Below, one piece after another: positions 1 through 8,836 of a DNA stretch of 56,459 nucleotides. The notes under the pieces were generated by a model, which was given only the letters and a program-made list of their open reading frames with translations, made no database searches and was not told the DNA's origin. Numbering within the stretch: position 1 is the stretch's first letter; each line of letters begins with the position of its first letter. The position numbers and the translations under genes were made by a program. The DNA comes from Nitrospinaceae bacterium (GTDB lineage Bacteria; UBA8248). The stretch is taken from positions 1 through 56,459 of the forward strand of contig JABJAL010000096.1 in the NCBI GenBank assembly GCA_018669005.1, in the 5' to 3' direction.

Positions 1-623
1 TCTCCAAATATCTTTGGTGATTTTCCCTTCAACAACTCGCGCGTGAATATCGGCACCACCGCCGCATATTGTGATTCGGGGTCCTGACGCGGACCAAACA
101 CGTTAAAATACCGGAGGCCCACCGTCTCAAGACCATGAAGACGGTGATACATGACGGCATACATTTCCATGGCCAACTTCGATACTGCGTATGGGGAAAG
201 CGGTTGAAGCCCACCGTCCTCACACCTGATTTCTCCTGGCGCGTCGCCATAGACCGACGAGGATGAGGCATAGACAAACCTTGAGACGCCCGCCTTACGC
301 GCGGCCTCAAGAAGCGACACTGTACCCCCGACGTTCACGCGATCTGTGTAGACGGGTTCAGCCAGCGAGCGGGGAACCGAGGGCACTGCCCCTTGATGCA
401 GGATAAAATCCACATCGCGCACGGCGCGCTCACAAACATCAACCGAGAGAAGCCCTTCCGGATCATCGATAAGTTCGATGTCGCCCAAGATATCCTCGAT
501 GTTCTCCCGGCGACCAGAGAAGAAATTATCAAGCAGCCGAACCGCGTACCCCTGCTCAAGGAGCTCACGGACGAGATGGGAGCCGATAAATCCACCGCCT
601 CCTGTCACCAATACGCTTTCCAT
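1..623 (-). CDS. NAD-dependent epimerase/dehydratase, C-terminus beyond window
   Basis: Extended short-chain dehydrogenase acting on nucleotide sugars, most likely a UDP-sugar 4-epimerase-type enzyme of cell-surface polysaccharide synthesis. The reading frame starts at the ATG at 621-623 with MESVLVTGGGGFIGSHL, the glycine-rich NAD-binding signature GGxGFIG. About 207 residues are visible before the left edge. Seen further on are VYASSSSVYGD (catalytic Ser region), YAVSKLAME (the YxxxK pair) and LRYFNVFGPRQ, all typical of the family. There is a purine-rich AAGGGG upstream. It is followed downstream of its promoter side by a second epimerase on the same strand, 48 bases away, so the two are probably co-transcribed with the 672-1646 gene first. 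The exact substrate cannot be told. Confidence 0.93.
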   Translation of the reverse strand, partial: MESVLVTGGGGFIGSHLVRELLEQGYAVRLLDNFFSGRRENIEDILGDIELIDDPEGLLSVDVCERAVRDVDFILHQGAVPSVPRSLAEPVYTDRVNVGGTVSLLEAARKAGVSRFVYASSSSVYGDAPGEIRCEDGGLQPLSPYAVSKLAMEMYAVMYHRLHGLETVGLRYFNVFGPRQDPESQYAAVVPIFTRELLKGKSPKIFG

Positions 624-671
624 CCTGCTAAATTCCCCTTGAGAATTATGTAGACGACCTCATGACGCCAG

Positions 672-1646
672 CTACCTGTCGCTTGAGTTTTCCTTGAAAT
701 ATTCAATTACCGAAGCCAAAATATCATCTAGTTTCGACTTGGGTTTATATCCGATAAGATTCCCTATTTTCGCGAGATTCGGAACGCGACGCTCCATATC
801 CTCGAATCCCTCGCCATACGCCTCTTCATAAGAAATATATTTAATTTCCGAGGACGAACCGGTCATCTCTTTCACTCGTATGGCTACCTCGGCAATAGAG
901 GTTTCCTCATTGTTGCCAACGTTGAAAACGTCCCCGACAGCCTCTGGGTGCTCCATCAAACCAATAAGTCCTTGAATCACATCACCAACATGCGCAAAAC
1001 AACGAGTTTGCTCGCCTGTGCCGTATACGTTGATCGGCATGCCGTCCAGAGCCGAGCGGACAAAGTTCGGTATCACCATCCCATAGCGCCCCGTCTGCCG
1101 AGGGCCCACCGTATTGAAAAGCCGGGCAATAACAACAGGTAGATCATATGTCTGGTGATATGCGAATGCCAGAAACTCATCAAGGGTCTTCGTGTTGGCA
1201 TACGCCCATCGCTGTTTTTTGGTCGAGCCCAGGATGCGATCATCATCCTCGCTGAGCGGCCCATTTTTGTTCTTCCCGTATATTTCAGAAGTGGAGGCGA
1301 TAAATATTTTTTTTGAATGCTTCCGGCAGAGTTCAAGAATGTTCTCTGCTCCCCGAACATTCGTCATAATCGTATCAACTGGTTTTTCCATTATCAGCCG
1401 TACACCTACGGCTGCAGCCAAGTGGTATACCTCGTCGCATTCTTCAACCAAGGGTTCAAGGATCTCTAAATCGAGGACATTTCCTTCCTTCAGATGAAGA
1501 CCGGCATTGGATTGGATATGCCGAAGATTCTCCAGCCTCCCGGTTGAAAGATTATCCACAACAAAAACTTCGTGCCCTCGCCCAAGAAGCTCTGTCGCGA
1601 GATGGGAGCCGATAAAGCCAGCGCCGCCGGTAAGTAGTATCTTCAT
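672..1646 (-). CDS. NAD-dependent epimerase/dehydratase (UDP-sugar type)
   Basis: Complete 324-residue extended SDR. The N-terminus MKILLTGGAGFIGSHL carries the NAD-binding loop; the catalytic residues are visible as IASTSEIYGK and YANTK (YxxxK); ARLFNTVGPRQTGRYGMVIP and TRCFAHVGDV are typical of UDP-glucuronate decarboxylase and UDP-glucose 4-epimerase relatives. Length fits the family. The ATG at 1646 has GGAG eight bases upstream. Probably a cytoplasmic nucleotide-sugar enzyme feeding LPS or exopolysaccharide. It is paralogous to the partial gene at 1-623 and precedes it on the same strand. UDP-xylose-forming and UDP-glucose-epimerising functions cannot be separated by eye. Confidence 0.92.
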   Translation of the reverse strand: MKILLTGGAGFIGSHLATELLGRGHEVFVVDNLSTGRLENLRHIQSNAGLHLKEGNVLDLEILEPLVEECDEVYHLAAAVGVRLIMEKPVDTIMTNVRGAENILELCRKHSKKIFIASTSEIYGKNKNGPLSEDDDRILGSTKKQRWAYANTKTLDEFLAFAYHQTYDLPVVIARLFNTVGPRQTGRYGMVIPNFVRSALDGMPINVYGTGEQTRCFAHVGDVIQGLIGLMEHPEAVGDVFNVGNNEETSIAEVAIRVKEMTGSSSEIKYISYEEAYGEGFEDMERRVPNLAKIGNLIGYKPKSKLDDILASVIEYFKENSSDR

Positions 1647-1945
1647 AATGCTCCATTCACTGCCAGTTAAACTCTAGTGCCTAGAAGGCAAAAGAGTGAT
1701 AGACCAATCTGCCTAATCCAATTTTTATCTTTCCGGGGATAAATCAGCTTGTCAGCCCAATGAAAATCCTTCAGTCAGGCAACACCAAGGGCGGACATAA
1801 GTTCTTTGTCATTTACACGATGTTATGCTCTGAATCAAGACAGGGAGGCACAAATCCAGAAAAAATAGGGCCCACACGAAAATTCAATGTTAGATACAAG
1901 TGGTCACATCTGGGAAATTTTTCAGGGCTTTCTTCAAAATAAACG

Positions 1946-2806
1946 CTATACGCCTAAAAAAGCCTGGGATGCATCAATTTCTACCTTGAGTTCAGTAAAG
2001 ATTTCCTCGACCTCGACATGTGAGAGTTCTACCGGAATCCGCCCTTCCTCCTCAAGAGAGGCCACCAGGCCCGGTGGAAGAACCTCGAAATCCATCAGAT
2101 GGGCGAAAAGGTCCGCCGCACAGGTTATCCTGACAATCTCCCTGTGGGCGACCTCAAAATCGGGAAAATGATGAAACGAAATCCCTGCGGTCAACTCCTC
2201 GGAAAAATTCCATTTTCTCGCCAAAAAGAATCCAACCGTGCAATGATCGAATCCATATAGGCCCGACTCTCTGAGGTGATAATCCGGGCTAATAAAACCT
2301 TCTGGCTTTAGAAGAATTTCCTTTTGAGATTCCTCTACCAGTCGGTCAACAACCAGTTTACCGATGTCATGAAGCAGACCCGCCGCGAAAGCCGTCTCGC
2401 GAATATTAGGATTGAGTTTATCCGCAAGAAGTCTTGCCGCGAATGCGGTTCTAACTGAATGAAGCCAAAATGCATCGGCCGGAATTCCGTAGCCCCCCAT
2501 ATGACTGTGAAGCAAACCCGAGGTGGCACACATTATCGCAATATCCCGAACCTTCTTATCGCCCAGAAGCCCCACGGCCACCTCAAGGCTGCTTATCTCC
2601 TGCCGGATGCCATAGTAAGCCGAGTTGATTATTTGAAACGTTTTCGCGGCAACACCTTGATCGAGCGACACACAACGAATCAACTCATCTCGTGCCGTAT
2701 CGCTCCCCTCGGTGAGTTCCATAATTTTATGAAACACATTCGAAATCGGAGGAACAGAATCCACCTCTACGAGCGCAGTCTCAAAATATTTTTTGGTATC
2801 GGCCAT
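1946..2806 (-). CDS. HDOD domain protein
   Basis: 286-residue protein consisting almost entirely of an HDOD domain, a degenerate HD-type fold found in bacterial signalling and motility regulators; its molecular activity is usually unknown. Visible are the early helix block VPPISNVFHKIMEL, NSAYYGIRQEISSLEVAVGLLG and a retained FAAGLLHDIGKLVVDRL, so at least one His-Asp pair of the HD motif is present. No receiver or output domain is fused. I chose the ATG at 2806 (MADTKKYF) with GGAA upstream; a TTG nine codons earlier is possible but has no better ribosome site. It stands alone between the epimerases and a divergent TPP enzyme gene. Confidence 0.88.
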   Translation of the reverse strand: MADTKKYFETALVEVDSVPPISNVFHKIMELTEGSDTARDELIRCVSLDQGVAAKTFQIINSAYYGIRQEISSLEVAVGLLGDKKVRDIAIMCATSGLLHSHMGGYGIPADAFWLHSVRTAFAARLLADKLNPNIRETAFAAGLLHDIGKLVVDRLVEESQKEILLKPEGFISPDYHLRESGLYGFDHCTVGFFLARKWNFSEELTAGISFHHFPDFEVAHREIVRITCAADLFAHLMDFEVLPPGLVASLEEEGRIPVELSHVEVEEIFTELKVEIDASQAFLGV

Positions 2807-3221
2807 GAGATTCCAATTCCCGAGGTTAAGCAAACTAATTGGGCGGGCTTGGTAAATCTTAACTAGAATATGATTATTCTACCCCAAGCCCAGATGGTTT
2901 GCAGTCTTTAGATACCCAAACATTATGCATTTTTATAATTTAAAATTACTTTAAAATCAAACCACCCAAATTAAAATACAAATAATGAAATTACTTTGCA
3001 AGTATATTAAAATTAATATCGGTCTCAAGAAACTAGCCCAAATATCGAATTGTCTATTTTTTTCTCTTTTTCGACCCTCTTCATGACAGAAAAATTCAGC
3101 CATTAAGCCGTTTTGTTGACAGCGCTCCCAGGTGGGCCTAGTCTCGACTCTACGTCAAAAAAACCATTAAGAATACACATCAAACAACAATAATTTTTTA
3201 ATATTACGGGAGATTATTTTC
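2807..3221. other. AT-rich intergenic region between divergent genes
   Basis: About 415 bases without a convincing gene. The part from roughly 2860 to 3065 is markedly AT-rich compared with the GC-rich coding DNA on both sides. It must hold the promoters of the HDOD gene (leftward) and of the TPP enzyme gene (rightward); only the rightward one has a recognisable -35 box. Confidence 0.6.
3116..3144 (+). promoter_or_regulatory. Candidate sigma70 promoter of TPP enzyme gene
   Basis: A perfect TTGACA at 3116-3121 is followed after 17 bases by TAGTCT at 3139-3144, a weak -10 box. Transcription would start near 3151, about 70 bases ahead of the ATG at 3222. The spacing is ideal but the -10 matches only three of six positions. 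Confidence 0.4.
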
Positions 3222-4889
3222 ATGGCCACCATGTCTGCGGGATACGCGATTGCCGAGTCGCTTGCGCAACTCGGAATTAGAAACATCATCGGTATGGCCG
3301 GCTCATGCATGGTCGAGATACTCGACGGCATGTACGGGCGCGAGGACTTGGGCTTCGTCACCGTACGCCACGAGCAGAGCGGAGCTCTAATGGCAAGCGC
3401 CCACGGTCGCCTGACGGGCACCCCCGGCGTTTGTATGGCCACCAACGGGCCCGGCGCAACCAATCTCATAACCGGTATCGCGCACGCAAAACTGGCCCAG
3501 AGCCCGGTGATCGTTATCACCGGCGCCCCTATGACCAAGGACATGTTCTATGAGTCCACCCAGGAGATTGACCACGGCGCGCTCTTTGCACCCGTCGTTA
3601 AGCGAACCATCCAGGTAAGAAAAGCCGACAAGGCCGCAGACCTTGTACGCGAGGCCTACCACGAGGCTATCTCGGGCGTTCCGGGGCCTGTTCACCTCGA
3701 CATCCCCCGCGACATCATGCTCGAGGATGTTGTCGTGCCTAGCCTCGGAGATCATCATCCGAAAAATCTACCCCGCTCCGGACCCGATCCCGAAGGTCTC
3801 GCGGCGGCTGCCAAAATATTAAAAAGTGCGAAGCGCCCGCTCATCCTCGCGGGAGGCGGCGTTCTTTGGTCCGAGGCGACAGGTGATCTTATCGCACTGG
3901 CCGAGGCCCTTGGCGCCGCGATCATGGTTTCAACGGGCCGGGACGATGTGGCCCCGACCGACCATCCCCTCTACCTGGCTTCCATCGGACGGGGAACGAT
4001 TCCCGAGGCGGCGGAAATTTTCAAAGAAGCCGATATTGTTTTTGCCGTGGGAACCCGTCTGGCCCACAGCACCACTTTTCTTCGAGACACATTTTTGGGG
4101 GAAAACACCAGACTGATTCACGCCGCCCACGTTCAACGGAATGTCGGGCGCCACTACCCGGCAGAGGTCGGCTTGGTCGGCGACTCGGGAATCGTTTTAC
4201 GGGGCATCCATGCGCTCCTTGGCGATACGAGCCCGAACGCGGCCTGGCGCTCGCGAATTGATCAGGTAAAGACTGCCCAGGAAAGCCACCGCGAAAAGGC
4301 GCTTACCTATGGCGGCAAACCCATGGACCCGCGCCGGGCACAAATGGCACTCGCCAAGGTGATGCCAAAAAACGCCATCCTCACCATGGATGCAGGAAGC
4401 GCCGCAGGCTATCTTTATGAATACCAAAAATTCGAGCGGCCCCGGAGTCTCCTTGCCCCGCAGGATCTGGCCGCCATCGGAATCGGCTACCCGATCGGAC
4501 TAGGGGCAAAACTCACCTGCCCGGACCGGCCCGTCGTCACTGTCAGCGGCGATGGTTCATTCCTGTTCAACGGCGCCGAGATGGAAACCGCTATGCGGGA
4601 GAAACTCAACACCACGACTATCATCCTCAATAACCACAACCTGGGCTCAGAGCGCGCCTACCAACACCACTTCTATAACGACCGCTACATCGGCGACGCT
4701 ATTGGCAACCCGCGTTTCGACGACTATGCGCGCGTCTTCGGCGGCGTTGGCTACCGGGTCGAGGATCCAAACGATTTAGAGGATGTCTACATCGAGGCAC
4801 TCAAGCAGGACAAACCATCTGTGGTAGACGTCATTGTGGATGCTGATATTTATCCCGAACCCCGGCGCAAGGACGCGGTAAAGGCCTAA
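3222..4889 (+). CDS. Thiamine-diphosphate enzyme, acetolactate synthase family
   Basis: 555-residue cytoplasmic enzyme of the IlvB-like TPP family, which decarboxylates or ligates 2-oxo acids. Three domains are visible: an N-terminal PYR domain with the TPP-activating glutamate Glu51 in VRHEQSGALMASAHGR and GPGATNLITG; a central domain with PLILAGGGV; and a C-terminal PP domain with GDGSFLFNGAEMETA and IILNNHNLGS, the GDG...NN Mg/TPP-binding motif. The first loop reads GMAGSCMVEIL rather than the usual GVPGG. Substrate is unclear: acetolactate synthase, sulfoacetaldehyde acetyltransferase, oxalyl-CoA decarboxylase or glyoxylate carboligase relatives are all possible. No small regulatory subunit is adjacent, arguing against the biosynthetic holoenzyme. 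Two further members of this family lie in the window. ATG follows ACGGGAG. Confidence 0.9.
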   Translation: MATMSAGYAIAESLAQLGIRNIIGMAGSCMVEILDGMYGREDLGFVTVRHEQSGALMASAHGRLTGTPGVCMATNGPGATNLITGIAHAKLAQSPVIVITGAPMTKDMFYESTQEIDHGALFAPVVKRTIQVRKADKAADLVREAYHEAISGVPGPVHLDIPRDIMLEDVVVPSLGDHHPKNLPRSGPDPEGLAAAAKILKSAKRPLILAGGGVLWSEATGDLIALAEALGAAIMVSTGRDDVAPTDHPLYLASIGRGTIPEAAEIFKEADIVFAVGTRLAHSTTFLRDTFLGENTRLIHAAHVQRNVGRHYPAEVGLVGDSGIVLRGIHALLGDTSPNAAWRSRIDQVKTAQESHREKALTYGGKPMDPRRAQMALAKVMPKNAILTMDAGSAAGYLYEYQKFERPRSLLAPQDLAAIGIGYPIGLGAKLTCPDRPVVTVSGDGSFLFNGAEMETAMREKLNTTTIILNNHNLGSERAYQHHFYNDRYIGDAIGNPRFDDYARVFGGVGYRVEDPNDLEDVYIEALKQDKPSVVDVIVDADIYPEPRRKDAVKA

Positions 4890-4940
4890 AGCTTCTAAAT
4901 GCTTCGGCTGACTAATCGCACTAGCTAACCGGAGCAGTTA

Positions 4941-6497
4941 TCAGAAGCGGCCTGAGGCAGGTCCCTCTGTCTGCCAGCTGGCCTGATCACCCGGCGTGTG
5001 TGCGCTCTGAGTGACGATCTCAAACGCGGGCCGCCCGCCTCCCGACACCGGTGCCGTTCGCACACTTGAGGCGGCGTGCTCGGCGGCCCCGAGCACCCTT
5101 TCCAGCCTCCCTAAATCCGCCATGGAGCCTCCACCTGCAGCAACTTTCTCCAGCCCCGACTGCAACCCGGCGAGAGCCCGCTCTCCTTGCCCGAGCATAT
5201 CAGCGCTCCTATCGTTGTCCCCCCGCGCATAGAGATCCGCCGCCCGCTCGACTAGCCGGACCCACTCTATGGCAGTTCGGTGAAACGTCACCTGGAAACG
5301 AAGTGGACTCTCGGGCTCCAGAGCTTCCTCGGCCTCTAATAGCGCCTTCAAAATCGCATCGCCCCCTCGGCCTACAGCCTCCTCGCGCCAGGCGCGCCAG
5401 AGCCTCATAGGATCGCCATGCTTCGAGAGCGGCTCTCGGAGCGAGCGCCACCCGCCCAGCGCGAGAAACGGTGAGAGCGCGGGAATACGGCTCCCAAGAA
5501 TTTCAGCCCCTGCGGCATAGTCTTCCCCGCCTTCAGCCTTAATCGCACTCTCCCAGCCCTCGCCACTTGATATGCGCCGCCCCGCCGCCATGATGAGTGG
5601 CAGGACCGAGGCAAACGAGGAGAACCCAAAGAACTCCCATGCACATACCAACTGGCCCACCATTCCGGCACCCACCGCCTCGGTGTGGGCATCGATCACG
5701 CTCCGCGTCTCATCGAGAAAACACCAGTTCGCATCATACGAGCGCACCGCCGAGGAGAGGACAACCTCGTAGCCGCGCTCTTTGAACATCGCCGCCGTCT
5801 CGACGGGCACCTTCTCGTAGTCCCAGTCGAATATCACCGTCTCGCGTGGGATCTCGCCAAGGGCCTCGGGGAATTTTGCCAGCATGTCCCCCCAGAGACA
5901 GGGCCTGCGCCCTCGCGCTATCACCTCGCGGCAGAGCCGCCCGTAATACTCGGCATAAAGACCCACCTCGCCGATTTCCTTGGCCCGCTCACGGCAAAGG
6001 GGGCATTTGCCCAACTGATGCGCCTCATCCCCTCCGAGGTGTACCCACTCATCGTCAAAAGCCGCCACCGCATCTGCCACGAGACTAGAGGCGAACTCCC
6101 GACACTCGGGCCGACTCGGGCAGCTCTGGAGCGCCCCTCTACCCGGCGCCTCTGCAAGCCACTGCCCCCCCTCGGCACGGATAAAACCCTCCATGTGGCC
6201 CAACGTATTCAAAAAGGGAATGAGGCGGACCCCCCGCTCGCCCGCCGCACGGGAAAGCCGCACCATCACCTCAGGCGTCAGGCAACCCGGCCCCGCCGCC
6301 CAGGGCGCAGATGGATAGGCGAAGCGGTGCTCAAGATAAAGCCCCATCGCGCTATAGCCTGCCGCCGCCGAGCGCTCGATCAGTTCAAGAAGATATTCCT
6401 CAGAGGGCGATTGCTCGCGCGCGATGTCATACATCCAGCCAATGAATTCCAAGTCAACCTCCTGCCTGGGGGGAGCCCGCCCGGGGATCTCCCTCAC
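4941..6497 (-). CDS. Glycoside hydrolase family 20 (beta-N-acetylhexosaminidase-like)
   Basis: 518-residue protein with the GH20 catalytic signature WVHLGGDEAHQLGKC: the Asp-Glu pair stabilises the acetamido group and acts as general acid in substrate-assisted hydrolysis of terminal GlcNAc/GalNAc. IPFLNTLGHMEGF before it and CLWGDMLAKFPE after it fit the TIM barrel. The last 200 residues are Ala/Glu-rich helix of unknown role. No signal peptide, so a cytoplasmic enzyme handling imported oligosaccharides or muropeptides. Start is a GTG at 6497 with a weak GAGAG; internal starts are possible. The gene is divergent from the PLP enzyme, with only 53 bases between the start codons, and convergent with the TPP enzyme. 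Confidence 0.82.
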   Translation of the reverse strand: MREIPGRAPPRQEVDLEFIGWMYDIAREQSPSEEYLLELIERSAAAGYSAMGLYLEHRFAYPSAPWAAGPGCLTPEVMVRLSRAAGERGVRLIPFLNTLGHMEGFIRAEGGQWLAEAPGRGALQSCPSRPECREFASSLVADAVAAFDDEWVHLGGDEAHQLGKCPLCRERAKEIGEVGLYAEYYGRLCREVIARGRRPCLWGDMLAKFPEALGEIPRETVIFDWDYEKVPVETAAMFKERGYEVVLSSAVRSYDANWCFLDETRSVIDAHTEAVGAGMVGQLVCAWEFFGFSSFASVLPLIMAAGRRISSGEGWESAIKAEGGEDYAAGAEILGSRIPALSPFLALGGWRSLREPLSKHGDPMRLWRAWREEAVGRGGDAILKALLEAEEALEPESPLRFQVTFHRTAIEWVRLVERAADLYARGDNDRSADMLGQGERALAGLQSGLEKVAAGGGSMADLGRLERVLGAAEHAASSVRTAPVSGGGRPAFEIVTQSAHTPGDQASWQTEGPASGRF

Positions 6498-6536
6498 AAG
6501 ATGTGCTCTCTGTTAGAATAAGCAAACCAACTTACC

Positions 6537-6543
6537 AAGGAGG
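6537..6543 (+). promoter_or_regulatory. Strong ribosome binding site fixing a TTG start
   Basis: AAGGAGG seven bases before the TTG at 6551. It decides the start of the PLP-dependent dehydratase-family gene against an in-frame ATG 48 bases upstream. Confidence 0.8.
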
Positions 6544-6550
6544 CCGCACG

Positions 6551-7525
6551 TTGGACAGGCTCATTACGATTGAGGAGATTAAAAATGCGCGCGCCGCGTT
6601 GCCTCCCGCTATCCGGGAGACGCCCATCCTGCCCTTCGCAGCAGACTCGCCCAGTGTTGGAGAGGAAAAACTCTATCTAAAAGCCGAGAACCTTCAGGTT
6701 ACAGGGGCCTACAAGGTTCGGGCGGCATTCACGATCTTGAACGGTCTTACTGCGAGCGAGCGCAAGCGGGGGGTTGTTCTTACTTCCTCGGGCAACTTCG
6801 CCCAGGCCTTTGGCTTTGCGGGCGCTCAAATGGGGGTGCCCATCGTCGTCGTCATGCTCGACCAAACGAGCCCTTATAAAATTGAGGCAACTCGTGCCTA
6901 CGGGGCCGAAGTCGTTTTCAGCGGAAATGACGCCCTTGCGCGCCAGCCCTTTGTTGAGCAAATCGCGGCAGAGCGCAGCATGACGCCTATTGATACCTGG
7001 GAGGATCAAAGGGGCACGCGCGGCCACGCCAGCATTGGCCTCGAAATTCTGGAGCAAATGCCCGATGTCAAAACGGTTCTCGTCCCGGTGAGCAGCGGCG
7101 GGGTCGCCTCCGGCGTTGCGACCGCCATCAAGGAGACCAACCCCTCGGTGAAAGTCATCGGCGTCCAGCCCGAACGGGCAAACGCCGCCTATGTTTCTCT
7201 TCAAAAAGGCGTGCCCACCGCAATTGACTACTGGAACACGATTGCAGATGGACTCTCGGCCGTGCGGCCGGGCTTTTCCCCTTTTCGCCACCTGCAAAAG
7301 TACCTGGACGGAATTGTTTTAATTTCCGAGGCCGATATTGCCCGCGCTTTTCGCTCGCTACTCATGAGAACGAAAATCATGGCCGAGCCCGCAGGCGCTG
7401 TCGCCGCTGCCGCGTTTTTATCCGGCAATGTGGACACAAGCCGAAAAACCGTCGCCTGCGTCACCGGCGGCAACGTCACGGTTGAAATGGCCCAGAGGAT
7501 GTTGGAGATGGCAAACGAAAGCTAA
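6551..7525 (+). CDS. PLP-dependent threonine/serine dehydratase-family enzyme
   Basis: 324-residue fold-type II PLP enzyme without an ACT regulatory domain, as in catabolic threonine/serine dehydratases, serine racemase and hydroxyaspartate ammonia-lyases. Lys55 in TGAYKVRAAF is the Schiff-base lysine; SSGNFAQAFG and VSSGGVASGV are the substrate-binding and phosphate-binding loops. The former usually reads SGNH, so the Phe is a variation. I place the start at the TTG 6551 because a perfect AAGGAGG (6537-6543) lies seven bases before it; an upstream ATG at 6503 would add 16 unrelated residues. It likely deaminates a hydroxyamino acid to a 2-oxo acid plus ammonia. Confidence 0.88.
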   Translation: MDRLITIEEIKNARAALPPAIRETPILPFAADSPSVGEEKLYLKAENLQVTGAYKVRAAFTILNGLTASERKRGVVLTSSGNFAQAFGFAGAQMGVPIVVVMLDQTSPYKIEATRAYGAEVVFSGNDALARQPFVEQIAAERSMTPIDTWEDQRGTRGHASIGLEILEQMPDVKTVLVPVSSGGVASGVATAIKETNPSVKVIGVQPERANAAYVSLQKGVPTAIDYWNTIADGLSAVRPGFSPFRHLQKYLDGIVLISEADIARAFRSLLMRTKIMAEPAGAVAAAAFLSGNVDTSRKTVACVTGGNVTVEMAQRMLEMANES

Positions 7526-7537
7526 AGCAACACGCTT

Positions 7538-7993
7538 TTACTTTTCCCCATTTACCCTCAACGAGGCTTGCGCAAGAACAATCGCTGCGGTGTTGGCGAG
7601 GTTGAACGAGCGGATGGGTCCCGGCATCGGAACAAACAGCCGGCGACCGGGCCAGCGATCATGCCAATCGTCAGAGAGCCCGGTGTTCTCGTTGCCGAGA
7701 ATGATAATGTCCTCGTCTTTGTAGACGGCATCATCAAAGCGCACATCCCCGAACTTGGTGACGAGCCACGGCACCCGCTCCCCCAGCCAGCTGAGAAAAT
7801 CATCCTCATTTTCATAGATCGTGATCGTCAGGTTGTCCCAGTAGTCGAGCCCGGCGCGGCGCACGGTCTTGTCCGATATTTCAAACGGAGTGGGGCCAAT
7901 AACGTGGAGATGGGCCTCCATCCCGACGCAGAGGCGGGCGATGTTGCCCGTATTCTGGGGAATGGCGGGATGATAAAGCGCAAGGTGAAGCAT
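7538..7993 (-). CDS. trmL: tRNA (cytidine(34)-2'-O)-methyltransferase
   Basis: 151-residue SPOUT-fold methyltransferase that uses S-adenosylmethionine to 2'-O-methylate the wobble base of certain leucine tRNAs. Length and order of motifs match TrmL (YibK): LALYHPAIPQNTGNIARLC at the N-terminus, IILGNENTGL in the middle, and VPMPGPIRSFNLANTAAIVLAQ forming the trefoil-knot cofactor site at the end. The ATG has GCAGGA upstream. It is a housekeeping gene convergent with the PLP enzyme gene and unrelated to the catabolic genes around it. Confidence 0.93.
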   Translation of the reverse strand: MLHLALYHPAIPQNTGNIARLCVGMEAHLHVIGPTPFEISDKTVRRAGLDYWDNLTITIYENEDDFLSWLGERVPWLVTKFGDVRFDDAVYKDEDIIILGNENTGLSDDWHDRWPGRRLFVPMPGPIRSFNLANTAAIVLAQASLRVNGEK

Positions 7994-8209
7994 GGTCGAT
8001 TCCTGCTGAATAAGATGAATAAAACCGGGGCCACCCCGGCGAATTTATCAGATCGCATGCTACCACTTTTGAGGCCAGACGGTTGAGGCGCCTCCTGAAG
8101 ATGGACACCCAACCTTCTACCCCGTTGTCTCCCCAGCCCGGACAGCATAAGATTGATTCAAACAAGAAACCCATTTAAATTTCAACACGACATCAGGGGA
8201 GTTTCCCGC

Positions 8210-8821
8210 ATGGCCATCGATATTAGCGCAGATAAGTTCCGTAAAATTTTCCCCGAGGTGGATCAGATCGGAGATGAAAAATTAAGAGAGGGCGTCATAG
8301 AAATATGGCTTGACCTTTTCGCCGAGACAACGTGGGAGCGCTTTGAGGATATACCCAAAAATGTTGACCTCGAAAAGCACGAAACCTTAATCAGCCACAT
8401 TCAAGGGGTCACGCGGATTTCTATAGCCCTTGCTGATATCGCGAAAGATCTTCACGGCCTCTCGGTGGACCTCGATCTCCTCATTGCCGCCTGCCTGCTC
8501 CACGATGTTTCCAAACCGCTCGAATGCGAGCCCAACCTCGGCGGCCCACCCACCGGGGGTAGCACACCGCCCGCCAGAAAAACCGAATTCGGCAAGAAGA
8601 TACAACATGGGGTCTATAGCGCACATAAAATCTGGGAGAAGAACCTACCCAAAACAACGGAACTCACGCATCTCGTCATCACCCATACCAGGGCAAGCAA
8701 CACGCGGGCGGTAAGTTATGAGGCCTCACTTCTTTTCTACGCCGACTGGGCAGACTCAGACGCAGGCATCATCACGGGCGGCGGCAGACCCTTCGCCCCC
8801 AGATGGATTGAAGAAAAATAA
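8210..8821 (+). CDS. HD-domain protein (putative metal-dependent phosphohydrolase)
   Basis: 203-residue protein with an HD-superfamily core. His63 in SHIQGVTR, the His98-Asp99 doublet in CLLHDVSK, and later His residues in QHGVYSAHKI and VITHTR can supply the metal ligands; FYADWADSD may give the last Asp. The ATG at 8210 follows AGGGGAG by eight bases; a frame-open region upstream adds nothing conserved. Substrate unknown: relatives hydrolyse nucleotides or cyclic nucleotides. It is convergent with the amidohydrolase gene at 8837. Confidence 0.8.
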   Translation: MAIDISADKFRKIFPEVDQIGDEKLREGVIEIWLDLFAETTWERFEDIPKNVDLEKHETLISHIQGVTRISIALADIAKDLHGLSVDLDLLIAACLLHDVSKPLECEPNLGGPPTGGSTPPARKTEFGKKIQHGVYSAHKIWEKNLPKTTELTHLVITHTRASNTRAVSYEASLLFYADWADSDAGIITGGGRPFAPRWIEEK

Positions 8822-8836
8822 AGGAAGGATATCCAG

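Noticed and set aside
1760-1942. Small gene in the gap between the epimerase and the HDOD gene
   Set aside because: No ribosome site, no recognisable sequence, and poor codon character; the gap is treated as non-coding.
5685-6521. Long open frame on the plus strand opposite the GH20 gene
   Set aside because: It is antisense to a gene with clear catalytic motifs; its Arg/Pro/His-rich translation is typical of shadow frames in GC-rich DNA.
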